In this document: one piece after another, positions 4,671-11,082 of the stretch | Numbering within the stretch: position 1 is the stretch's first letter | Layout: each line of letters opens with the position of its first letter | Source of the DNA: Acidimicrobiaceae bacterium | Lineage (GTDB): Bacteria > Actinomycetota > Acidimicrobiia > Acidimicrobiales > Salinilacustritrichaceae | Length of the DNA stretch: 11,684 bases | Direction: 5' to 3' | NCBI GenBank assembly: GCA_003476595.1 | Contig: DMTU01000230.1 | Location: 917 to 12,600 of the forward strand | Notes under the pieces: model-generated | Told to the model about the DNA's origin: nothing | Database searches by the model: none | Seen by the model: the letters and a program-made list of their open reading frames with translations, nothing else | Program-made: the position numbers and the translations under genes

Positions 4671-4865
4671 GCACTCGCCGTCCTCACCGTCGCCGGGATC
4701 TACGGCGTGCAGCTCGTCCGTGCCCCGGCCGTCGCCGAGCGGGTCCAGGCCTGGGCGGCGCGCACCGGGCCGGTTCCCCAGGCCGTCGGCCTCGCCGGCG
4801 CGCTCACCGTCGTGGACGTGCTCGGCCCCGCCGGCGTCGCCCCCTTCATCTACTTCGGCTTCTGA
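4671..4865 (+). pseudogene. C-terminal remnant of an MBOAT O-acyltransferase
   Basis: Immediately after the transporter stop, 64 codons remain open in the same frame and end at a TGA (4863-4865) that overlaps the next ATG by one base. The peptide has a hydrophobic segment (LAVLTVAGIYGVQLV), a basic/amphipathic loop (RAPAVAERVQAWAARTG), a second hydrophobic segment and the terminal APFIYFGF. That layout, and an ending close to the PF[IL]YFxF found at the C-terminus of AlgI-like MBOAT membrane acyltransferases, suggest the tail of such an enzyme. Its catalytic His and about 400 upstream residues are absent. The next gene is an SGNH protein of the kind usually encoded just after an MBOAT gene, which supports the reading. 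There is no good start codon or Shine-Dalgarno sequence; a GTG at 4707 is the only in-frame candidate worth noting. Identification rests on pattern memory, not on a search. Confidence 0.5.
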
Positions 4866-5947
4866 TGGCGCTCACCACCCCCACCCCGACGCTCCCTCCC
4901 GACGAGGCGCCCCCGGACGGCGCAGCCCGGTCCCGTGGGGTGTGGGGACCCTTCGTCGTCGCGGCCGCTGCGCTCGTGCTGGCCGCCCTGCTCAACGCCG
5001 ACGAGCTGCAGCGCACCGCCGAGCGCCAGCCCGTGGGGTGGGAGCGGGACGTGCTGATCGACCTCGCCGCGGTCCCGCAGGAGGTCGCGGACGCGAGCCG
5101 CCTGAACCGGCCGCGGCGCTGGGCGGAGGCGCTCCTCGGCACGCCGGACCCGGGAGGCAGCGTGCTCGAGCGTCCGGCGCCTCCGCCGGCCCGGCCCCCC
5201 GTCAGCAGCGACGACCCGGTCACGGGTCCCACCGGGTCGTCCACGTCCACGTCCACGTCCACGTCCGCGTCCACCTCGACGTCGACGACCGTGCCGGAGC
5301 GCCGCACGCCGACGGCGAGCGCTCCGCTGCAGGTGGCGGTGCTCGGCGACTCGATGATGCAGGTCCTCGGCCAGTCCATCGTGAACGGCGCGGCCGGCGA
5401 CGACCGGGTCGAGACGACCCTCGAGTACCGGGTGTCCACCGGGCTGACCCGGCCCGACTACTTCGACTGGCCCGGTCGGATCACCGAGCTGCTGTCCTCC
5501 GGCCCGCTCGACGCGGTGGTGGTCATGTTCGGGGCGAACGACGCCCAGGGCATGGTCCTGCCCGCCGGATCGGAGCCGTTCGGCACCCAGGCGTGGCTCG
5601 ACGAGTACCGGTGGCGGGTCGCCTGGGTGATGGATGCGCTCGCTGCCGGGGGCGCGGACGCCTACTGGGTGGGTCAGCCCGTCATGCGATCGGACTCGTT
5701 CTCGGCCCGGATGGCCGCGCTGAACGAGATCTACGCCTCGGAGGCGGCGCGGCGGGAGCACGTGACCTACGTGGATGCCTGGTCGGTCCTCTCGGCCGAC
5801 GGTGCCTACGCGTCGCACCTCGACGACGGGAGCGGGCCGACGTCGGTCCGTCAGAGCGACGGGATCCACCTGTCCCGAGCCGGTGGCGACCGCCTCGCCG
5901 CCGTGGTGCTCGACGAGATCCGCGCCGACTGGAGGCTGGACCGATGA
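4865..5947 (+). CDS. Membrane-anchored SGNH hydrolase (DUF459-like)
   Basis: This 360-residue protein has a cytoplasmic Pro/Thr-rich N-terminus, one membrane segment (about 27-44) and an exported part. That part consists of a helical stretch (45-92), a Pro/Ser/Thr linker with (ST)n at 125-142, and an SGNH domain from 155 to the end. Catalytic blocks are visible: GDSMMQ with nucleophile Ser163, FGANDAQ with Asn225, and SDGIHLS with Asp332 and His335. DUF459-like proteins usually act with an MBOAT membrane acyltransferase to add or remove acyl groups on exported glycans; that partner seems reduced to a remnant just upstream. The ATG overlaps the remnant's stop (TGATG), and there is no independent Shine-Dalgarno sequence, so translation was probably coupled to the lost gene. 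The 3' end overlaps the next SGNH gene as ATGA. All catalytic residues are intact, so the protein may still function. Confidence 0.82.
   Translation: MALTTPTPTLPPDEAPPDGAARSRGVWGPFVVAAAALVLAALLNADELQRTAERQPVGWERDVLIDLAAVPQEVADASRLNRPRRWAEALLGTPDPGGSVLERPAPPPARPPVSSDDPVTGPTGSSTSTSTSTSASTSTSTTVPERRTPTASAPLQVAVLGDSMMQVLGQSIVNGAAGDDRVETTLEYRVSTGLTRPDYFDWPGRITELLSSGPLDAVVVMFGANDAQGMVLPAGSEPFGTQAWLDEYRWRVAWVMDALAAGGADAYWVGQPVMRSDSFSARMAALNEIYASEAARREHVTYVDAWSVLSADGAYASHLDDGSGPTSVRQSDGIHLSRAGGDRLAAVVLDEIRADWRLDR
5240..5290 (+). repeat. TCCACG microsatellite in the SGNH linker
   Basis: TCCACG occurs four times in a row (5240-5263), then degenerates to related Ser/Thr codons through 5290. It encodes the (Ser-Thr)n linker between membrane anchor and SGNH domain. 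It is in frame and of six-base period, so slippage would change linker length without a frameshift. Confidence 0.75.
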
Positions 5948-6675
5948 GGGCAGCTCGAAGGATCGGCGTGCTGGTGGCGGGCCTCGCCCTCGTCGCCGGG
6001 TGCGGCACGAGCCCGACCACGGAGACCGTCGACGTCGGATCCACGACCACGACCACCTCGACCTCGACGACCGTCGACGCGCCGAGCACCACCGAGCAGC
6101 CGGTCCCGTCGACGACGACGACGGCACCGACCACGGTCCCGCCGAGCACGATCCCGCCGACCACGGCCCCACCGACGACGGCGCGTCCTCCGTCGACGGC
6201 GGGCGGGTCGGTGTTCGTGCTCGGCGACTCCGCCCTGCTCGGTGCGCGCGAGACGGTGCCCGCCGCCCTGCCCGGGTGGCAGGTGGTCTTCGACGCGGTG
6301 GGCAGCAGGCGGCTCCCGCAGGCCATCGAGGTGCTGCGAGCCCGGCGGTCGGAGATCGGCGCCGTCGCCGTCATCCAGCAGGGGAACAACTACCTCGAGA
6401 GCGAGGGGTCCTTCGGCGCGCAGATCGACGAGGCGATGCGGGTGCTCGATGGCGTCGACCGGGTCGTCTGGCTGACGGTGGCCGAGAAGTGGCCGTCGCG
6501 GGTCGAGATCAACCAGCACATCCGGGCGGCGGCCGGTCGCTGGCCCCAGATCGTCGTCGCCGAGTGGGCACCGCTCATCGCCGCCCACCCGGAGTACGCC
6601 GAGGACATGCTCCACCTGTCCGCCTCCGGCCGGATCGCCATCGCCGAGCTCATCGCCGGCGCGGTCACGGGGTAG
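5944..6675 (+). CDS. SGNH-like lipoprotein
   Basis: A 243-residue exported lipoprotein. Its signal peptide ends in a textbook lipobox LVAGC with Cys20. Residues 21-88 are a Thr/Ser/Pro-rich linker, probably surface-exposed and possibly O-glycosylated. The rest is a compact SGNH-like domain: VLGDSALL with Ser96, VIQQGNNY with Asn148 at the 'GxN' block, and AEDMLHLSASG with Asp221 and His224 as the DxxH pair. At about 150 residues the domain is short but has all catalytic positions. It probably acts on acyl groups of a cell-surface polymer together with the preceding SGNH protein, whose gene it overlaps (ATGA, 5944-5947). It is not a simple duplicate of its neighbour: the linkers and catalytic blocks differ and the membrane anchoring is by lipid rather than by a helix. 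Substrate is unknown. Confidence 0.8.
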   Translation: MRAARRIGVLVAGLALVAGCGTSPTTETVDVGSTTTTTSTSTTVDAPSTTEQPVPSTTTTAPTTVPPSTIPPTTAPPTTARPPSTAGGSVFVLGDSALLGARETVPAALPGWQVVFDAVGSRRLPQAIEVLRARRSEIGAVAVIQQGNNYLESEGSFGAQIDEAMRVLDGVDRVVWLTVAEKWPSRVEINQHIRAAAGRWPQIVVAEWAPLIAAHPEYAEDMLHLSASGRIAIAELIAGAVTG

Positions 6676-6708
6676 GCAACCGGATCTGGGGTCGGCCCGG
6701 CGCGCCCG

Positions 6709-6714
6709 TAGGCT
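6709..6714 (+). promoter_or_regulatory. -10-like element for metG
   Basis: TAGGCT (TANNNT form) ends 8 bases before the metG ATG, and no Shine-Dalgarno sequence is present, again pointing to a leaderless mRNA. A -35 element is not clear. Confidence 0.4.
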
Positions 6715-6722
6715 GCGATCCC

Positions 6723-8246
6723 ATGCCCGGCCGCTTCTACGTCACGACGCCGATCTACTACGTCAACGACGCCCCCCACATCGGCCACGCCTACACCACC
6801 GTCATCGCCGATGCGCTGGCTCGCTGGCACCGGCTGGTGGGCGACGACACCTACTTCCTCACGGGGACCGACGAGCACGGCCTCAAGGTGGCCCAGTCGG
6901 CCACCGAGGCCGGCATCACCCCCCAGGAGCAGGCAGACCGCAACGCAGGCCGCTTCGCCGAGGCGTGGGAGCTACTCGGCATCAGCAACGACGACTTCAT
7001 CCGCACCACCGAGCCCCGCCACCACGCGGCGGTGCAGGCGATGTTGCAGCAGATCCACGACAACGGCGACATCGAGCTCGACACCTACGAGGGCCCGTAC
7101 TGCGTGTCGTGCGAGGCGTACTACGCCGAGGGCGAGCTGGTCGACGGGATGTGCCCGATCCACCACAAGCCGGTCGAGCGCCTGCGCGAGGAGAACTACT
7201 TCTTCCGGCTCAGCCGCTACGAGCAGCGCCTCATCGACTGGATCGAGTCCGACCCCGAGGCCATCCAGCCGGTCGGCAAGCGCAACGAGGTCCTCGGCTT
7301 CCTGCGCCAGGGCCTCGACGACGTCTCCATCACCCGCACCAGCCTCGACTGGGGGGTGCCGGTCCCGTGGGCGGACGGCCACGTCTTCTACGTCTGGTAC
7401 GACGCGCTCATCAACTACGCCACCGCCATCGGCTACGGCACCGACGACGAGCGCTTCCGCACCTGGTGGCCGGCGGTGCACCACATCATCGGCAAGGAGA
7501 TCATCCGGTTCCACTGCGTGTACTGGCCCGCCATGCTCATGGCCGCCGGTCTCGAGCCGCCCAAGCGCGTGATGGTGCACGGCTGGCTGCTGCTCGGCGG
7601 CGAGAAGCTGTCCAAGACGGTGCACGGCCAGGCCAAGCTCACCGACATCGCCCCGGCGAGGCTCGTCGAGGACTTCGGCGTCGACGGCTTCCGCCACCAC
7701 TTCCTGCACGACCAGCCCTTCGGCCCCGACGGTGACTTCAGCTACGAGGCCATGGTCGCCCGGTACAACTCGGACCTGGCCAACAACCTCGGCAACCTGC
7801 TGTCGCGGGTCGCCACGGTGGTCGCCAAGAAGTGCGACGGCACCGGGCCGGCCCCCGACCCGGACAGCCCGCTGGCCGCCATCGCCGCCGAGGCCTACGC
7901 GGACACGGCCGCGGCGTGGGACCGGATCCAGCCGTCCGTGGCCCTGGATGCCACCTGGCGGCTCATCAAGGAGACCAACGCCCACCTCGAGACCTACGAG
8001 CCCTGGAAGATGGAACCGGGTCCGGAGGTCGAGCGGATCATGGGCGACGCGCTCGAGGCGCTGCGCATCGTGACGATCCTCGCGTCACCGGCCGCGCCGG
8101 CGTCGTGCCAGGAGATCTGGCGGCGCATCGGCCTCCCCGGCTCGCCGGAGGACCAGCGCCTCCCCGACGCCGCGGCCTGGGGCCAGTACCCGGGCGGCCT
8201 CGCCGTCGAGAAGGGCGCCCCGCTCTTCCCCCGGATCAAGGCCTGA
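6723..8246 (+). CDS. metG: Methionyl-tRNA synthetase
   Basis: This class I aminoacyl-tRNA synthetase of 507 residues attaches methionine to tRNA(Met) in the cytoplasm. The signature HIGH is exact at residues 19-22, and the KMSKS loop is present as KLSKT at 295-299. Other recognisable blocks are FYVTTPIYYVND at the N-terminus, LTGTDEHGLKVA (about 46-57), WYDALINY, and HHIIGKEIIRFHCVYWPAML. The zinc knuckle has Cys127, Cys130, Cys144 and His147 (CxxC ... CxxH), the single-knuckle arrangement of Thermus-type MetRS rather than the double-knuckle E. coli type. The anticodon-binding helical domain (NSDLANNLGNLLSR ... ETNAHLETYEPWK) ends the protein. There is no C-terminal EMAP/Trbp111-like tRNA-binding extension, as usual for actinobacterial MetRS. 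The next gene, tatD, begins 4 bases after the stop. Confidence 0.97.
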   Translation: MPGRFYVTTPIYYVNDAPHIGHAYTTVIADALARWHRLVGDDTYFLTGTDEHGLKVAQSATEAGITPQEQADRNAGRFAEAWELLGISNDDFIRTTEPRHHAAVQAMLQQIHDNGDIELDTYEGPYCVSCEAYYAEGELVDGMCPIHHKPVERLREENYFFRLSRYEQRLIDWIESDPEAIQPVGKRNEVLGFLRQGLDDVSITRTSLDWGVPVPWADGHVFYVWYDALINYATAIGYGTDDERFRTWWPAVHHIIGKEIIRFHCVYWPAMLMAAGLEPPKRVMVHGWLLLGGEKLSKTVHGQAKLTDIAPARLVEDFGVDGFRHHFLHDQPFGPDGDFSYEAMVARYNSDLANNLGNLLSRVATVVAKKCDGTGPAPDPDSPLAAIAAEAYADTAAAWDRIQPSVALDATWRLIKETNAHLETYEPWKMEPGPEVERIMGDALEALRIVTILASPAAPASCQEIWRRIGLPGSPEDQRLPDAAAWGQYPGGLAVEKGAPLFPRIKA

Positions 8247-8250
8247 CGCC

Positions 8251-9009
8251 GTGGCCGGCGAGCTGCGCTGGACCGACGACCACTGCCACCTCCCCGACGA
8301 CGGCTCCGCGGACGAGGTGCTCGCTGCGGCACGGGCCGCGGGGGTCGAGCGGTTGGTCCACGTCGGCACCGACCTGGCGTCGTCGCGCGCGGCGATGGTG
8401 CTCGCGGCGGCGCACGACGGGGTCTGGGCCACCGCCGGCGTCCACCCCCACGAGGCCCGTCACGGCGTCGACGGCATCGAGGGGCTGCTGTCCGACCCGT
8501 CGTGCGTGGCGGTGGGGGAGTGCGGGTTCGACTTCCACTACGACCACTCGCCCCGCGACGTCCAGCGCGACGTGTTCGCCGCCCAGATCGCCCTGGCCCA
8601 CAGCCATGACAAGGCGCTCGTGATCCACACCCGGGAGGCCTGGGAGGAAACCTTCGAGGTCCTCGACGCCGAGGGGGTCCCGGCCCGCACCGTGTTCCAC
8701 TGCTTCACCGGGGGTGCCGACGAAGCCGACGAGTGCCTCGCCCGCGGCGCCTTCCTGTCCTTCTCCGGGATCGTCACGTTCCCGAGCGCGCACGACGTGC
8801 GTGCCGCGGCGGCTCGCTGCCCGCTCGACCGGATGCTGGTGGAGACCGACAGCCCCTACCTCGCGCCGGTGCCCAAGCGGGGCCGGACCAACGAGCCGGG
8901 CTGGGTGCCCTTGGTCGGGGCCGGCCTGGCCGAGGCCTCCGGGCATCCCATCGCTGCGATCGCCGAGGCCACGTGGGCCAACGCCGAGCGCTGCTACCGC
9001 CTGACCTGA
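8251..9009 (+). CDS. tatD: TatD family metal-dependent hydrolase/DNase
   Basis: A 252-residue TIM-barrel protein of the TatD family, members of which are metal-dependent 3'-5' exonucleases or DNases implicated in repair. Metal ligands are visible: DHCH near the start (His11, His13), Glu90 in VGECGFDFHY, His126 in VIHTREAW, His150 in FHCFTGG, and Asp200 in VETDSPYLAP. Length is normal for the family (about 250-270). The GTG start lies 4 bases after metG and is favoured because the metal motif begins nine residues later. There is no clear Shine-Dalgarno sequence, so translation probably relies on coupling to metG. The metG-tatD pairing is conserved in actinobacteria. A compact hairpin follows the stop, and a new promoter precedes the next gene. 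Confidence 0.95.
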   Translation: MAGELRWTDDHCHLPDDGSADEVLAAARAAGVERLVHVGTDLASSRAAMVLAAAHDGVWATAGVHPHEARHGVDGIEGLLSDPSCVAVGECGFDFHYDHSPRDVQRDVFAAQIALAHSHDKALVIHTREAWEETFEVLDAEGVPARTVFHCFTGGADEADECLARGAFLSFSGIVTFPSAHDVRAAAARCPLDRMLVETDSPYLAPVPKRGRTNEPGWVPLVGAGLAEASGHPIAAIAEATWANAERCYRLT

Positions 9010-9020
9010 ACGGGCGGTTC

Positions 9021-9037
9021 TGGCACGGAGCGTGCCA
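9021..9037. terminator. Short hairpin between tatD and the next gene
   Basis: TGGCACG (9021-9027) pairs with CGTGCCA (9031-9037) across a 3-base loop, 11 bases after the tatD stop. There is no T tract. It lies upstream of the promoter at 9044-9072, so it could end the metG-tatD transcript. Confidence 0.45.
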
Positions 9038-9043
9038 TCAAGG

Positions 9044-9072
9044 TTGCCGTACGGAGCCGGGTTCCCTACCGT
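9044..9072 (+). promoter_or_regulatory. Sigma-70-type promoter for the 9100-rsmA genes
   Basis: TTGCCG (9044-9049) and TACCGT (9067-9072) are separated by exactly 17 bases, the best -35/-10 pair in the window. Transcription would start near 9079, giving a leader of about 20 bases that includes the GGAGGAGAG Shine-Dalgarno sequence (9089-9097) before the GTG at 9100. Confidence 0.6.
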
Positions 9073-9099
9073 CACCGCCGTCCGACGTGGAGGAGAGCC

Positions 9100-9381
9100 G
9101 TGGAGGACGAGAACCCCGCACCGCCTGACCGGCGGCGCCTGTGGGTCGCGGTGGCGGCGACGATGGTCGCCGTGCCGCTCCTGCTGCTCGACAACCTGAC
9201 CGCCGATGCCGACGACGAACCCGACGGGACGACCTCGGCCACCAAGCGCGCCGTCGTCACCGTGGTGGTCCCGCTCGACCGCCCGGAGACCGGGCCGGCG
9301 AAGGGCATCTCGGTCGTGACGTCGTCCACCACGTCCTCGACCGTCCCCATCACCGCCGCCACGACGACCACGGCTCCGTGA
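9100..9381 (+). CDS. Small single-pass membrane protein with Ser/Thr-rich exported tail
   Basis: This 93-residue protein has a short charged cytoplasmic start (residues 1-13, ending RRR), one membrane helix (about 14-30, LWVAVAATMVAVPLLLL) and an exported tail. The last 25 residues are almost all Ser, Thr, Val, Ala and Pro. I recognise no enzyme or binding domain. Its place between tatD and rsmA is that of rpfB (resuscitation-promoting factor) in mycobacteria and relatives. RpfB has a membrane segment, DUF348/G5 domains and a lysozyme-like catalytic domain; none of these is here, so it could be a different gene in that slot or a much-reduced relative. The GTG start is supported by the strong GGAGGAGAG upstream. 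The stop overlaps the rsmA start as GTGA, so the tail's translation is coupled to rsmA. Confidence 0.7.
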   Translation: MEDENPAPPDRRRLWVAVAATMVAVPLLLLDNLTADADDEPDGTTSATKRAVVTVVVPLDRPETGPAKGISVVTSSTTSSTVPITAATTTTAP

Positions 9382-10196
9382 CCCTCGGTGCCGGGCGCAT
9401 CCGGGCGCTCCTCGACGACCACGGCATCACGCCGAGCCGCGCCCTCGGCCAGAACTTCCTCATCGATCCGAACACGGCCCGGCGCATCGCCGCGGCCAGC
9501 GGCGCGGTGGAGGGCGATGCCGTCCTGGAGATCGGACCCGGGCTCGGGTCGCTGACCCTCGCCCTCGCCGAGCTCGGCGCCGAGGTCACCGCGGTCGAGC
9601 TCGACCGCCACCTGGTGCCGGTGCTCCGCGAGGTCGTCGCCGACGCCGACGCCGATCCGCCCGTCCGCGTCGTGGAGGCCGACGCGCTCGAGGTGGACCT
9701 CGACGACCTCGTCCCGCCGGGCCGGCGGTGGCGCCTGGCGGCGAACCTGCCCTACAACGTCGGCACCACGATCCTCCTGCGGGTCCTCCAGGAGGCGCCG
9801 GCGATCACCGGTGGTGTCGTGCTGGTCCAGCGGGAGGTCGCCGAGCGACTCGCCGCCCGCGCCGGCGACGACGCCTACGGCATCCCCTCGGTGAAGGCGG
9901 CGTGGTGGGTCGACGCCCGCGTCGGCGGTCGCGTCCCGGCCTCGGTGTTCCACCCGCGGCCCCGCGTGGATTCGGCGTTCATCACCTTCGAGCGCCACGA
10001 TCCGCCGGGCGACGAGGAGCTGCGCCAGCGGGTCTTCACCCTCGTCGACGCCGGCTTCGGCCAGCGCCGCAAGATGCTGCGGCGCAGCCTGGTCGACCAC
10101 ATCGAGCCCGGCGCCCTCGAGCAGGCCGGCATCGACCCGACCCGGCGCGCCGAGGAGCTCGCCCTCGACGACTGGGTCCGCCTGGCCGGGGGCTGA
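9378..10196 (+). CDS. rsmA: 16S rRNA (adenine1518/1519-N6) dimethyltransferase
   Basis: RsmA (KsgA) dimethylates two adjacent adenines in the 3' hairpin of 16S rRNA using S-adenosylmethionine, a late step in 30S assembly; its loss gives kasugamycin resistance. The 272-residue protein shows the family blocks: ALGQNFLIDPNTARRIA (GQNFL at 24-28), the AdoMet motif VLEIGPGLGSLT (51-57), VELDRHL for ribose binding, VVEADAL, and the catalytic NLPYN at 123-127. The C-terminal PRVDSAF ... FGQRRKMLRRSL region is also typical. The GTG at 9378 is chosen because it overlaps the preceding stop and leaves the usual short N-terminus. The frame is open upstream to 9141, but that part only shadows the preceding gene. 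In mycobacteria rpfB-rsmA-ispE form an operon; here a thioesterase gene separates rsmA from ispE. Confidence 0.96.
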   Translation: MTLGAGRIRALLDDHGITPSRALGQNFLIDPNTARRIAAASGAVEGDAVLEIGPGLGSLTLALAELGAEVTAVELDRHLVPVLREVVADADADPPVRVVEADALEVDLDDLVPPGRRWRLAANLPYNVGTTILLRVLQEAPAITGGVVLVQREVAERLAARAGDDAYGIPSVKAAWWVDARVGGRVPASVFHPRPRVDSAFITFERHDPPGDEELRQRVFTLVDAGFGQRRKMLRRSLVDHIEPGALEQAGIDPTRRAEELALDDWVRLAGG

Positions 10197-10243
10197 CGGT
10201 TCCTGGAACTGGCAGTCGTGGTGTCGCACTCGGGCGGACCTGG

Positions 10244-10249
10244 CAGGAT
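10244..10249 (+). promoter_or_regulatory. -10-like element for the thioesterase-ispE transcript
   Basis: CAGGAT ends 8 bases before the GTG at 10258, the same spacing as the metG element, inside a 61-base gap after rsmA. It differs from TANNNT at the first base and has no obvious -35, so it is the weakest of the leaderless candidates. Confidence 0.3.
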
Positions 10250-10257
10250 CAGCAGGC

Positions 10258-11082
10258 GTGGGTGCCACCTCGCTCTTCGAGCAGCTCGACCACGACCGCT
10301 TCCGGGCCACCGAGCTCGCCCGTGGTCCGTGGGATCCCGACGCGCTGCACGGCGGCCCACCCGGTGCGCTGGTCGCCGGGGCGCTGGAGGACGTCGTCGC
10401 GACCTTCGCCCGCGACGAGCTCACGGGCGACGACGGCACGACGGTGTCGTTCTTCCCGGCCCGGTTCACCGCCGAGCTGCTCCGGCCGGTGCCCCTCGAC
10501 GAGCTCGTGGTGGAGACCACCCTGCGCCGCCCCGGGCGCAAGATCTGCATCGCCGACGCGACCCTCACCGGCCCCGACGGAAAGGTGTGCCTGGCCGCCA
10601 CGCTCGCCACCATCCGCAGTCAGCCATTCGACCAGCCTCGTTCCGACGAGGTGGCGACGCCTCCACCGGCGTCCGGCGGGTGGGGCGTGAAGATCGCCGA
10701 CGGCGAGCACGTGATGTTCGCCCGCGACGGCGTGGAGCACCGGGTCGTCGCCGGCCGCTTCGAGGACCCGGGCCCGGCCACCGACTGGATCCGCCTCGCC
10801 GCCCCGATGGTGGACGGGCGCGAGCCCACGCCGCTGGAGCGCGTGATCGCCGCCGCCGACTTCGGCAACGGCGTGTCCAAGTGGTTCGACATGGACGAGG
10901 CCCTGTTCCTCAACCCCGACCTGACCGTCAACCTGCATCGCCTGCCCGTGGGGGAGTGGGTGTGCATCGACGCCGTCACCCGCCTCGGGACCGAGGGCGT
11001 CGGCCTGGCCGAGAGCCTGCTCTTCGACGAGGACGGTCCCATCGGTCGGGCCACGCAGTCGCTCCTCGTCGAAGGTCGATGA
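10258..11082 (+). CDS. Double-hotdog acyl-CoA thioesterase-like protein
   Basis: A 274-residue protein with two hotdog-like halves, the layout of TesB-type/4HBT_3 acyl-CoA thioesterases that release free fatty acids from acyl-CoA in the cytoplasm. The first half (about 1-125) has LHGGPPGALVAGAL at 30-43, matching the 'HGG' loop and central helix of the fold, then FTAELLRPVPLDELVVETTLRRPGRK and VCLAATLATI strands. After a Pro-rich linker (about 130-142), the second half ends with VNLHRLPVGEWVCIDAVTR and a final strand IGRATQSLLVEGR. AADFGNG (about 200-206) is where TesB relatives have a catalytic Asp, but I cannot confirm the full triad. The stop overlaps the ispE start as ATGA, so it is co-translated with ispE. 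There is no obvious metabolic link to isoprenoid synthesis. Acyl substrate is unknown. Confidence 0.78.
   Translation: MGATSLFEQLDHDRFRATELARGPWDPDALHGGPPGALVAGALEDVVATFARDELTGDDGTTVSFFPARFTAELLRPVPLDELVVETTLRRPGRKICIADATLTGPDGKVCLAATLATIRSQPFDQPRSDEVATPPPASGGWGVKIADGEHVMFARDGVEHRVVAGRFEDPGPATDWIRLAAPMVDGREPTPLERVIAAADFGNGVSKWFDMDEALFLNPDLTVNLHRLPVGEWVCIDAVTRLGTEGVGLAESLLFDEDGPIGRATQSLLVEGR

Noticed and set aside
4107..4865. One long protein made by reading through the stop at 4668-4670
   Set aside because: The GDT1 family ends where this stop lies, no readthrough or selenocysteine signal is seen, and the following segment looks like a different family. Shared frame has a one-in-three chance.
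5240..5290. TCCACG repeats as a CRISPR-like or iteron array
   Set aside because: They are contiguous, in frame, have no spacers and encode a Ser-Thr linker typical of exported proteins.
9100..9381. Annotation as rpfB
   Set aside because: The position fits, but no Rpf catalytic, DUF348 or G5 sequence is present in 93 residues.
9072..10613. Long minus-strand open frame (513 codons) opposite the rsmA region
   Set aside because: It is antisense to unmistakable rsmA and thioesterase sequence, and its own translation shows no recognisable motif.
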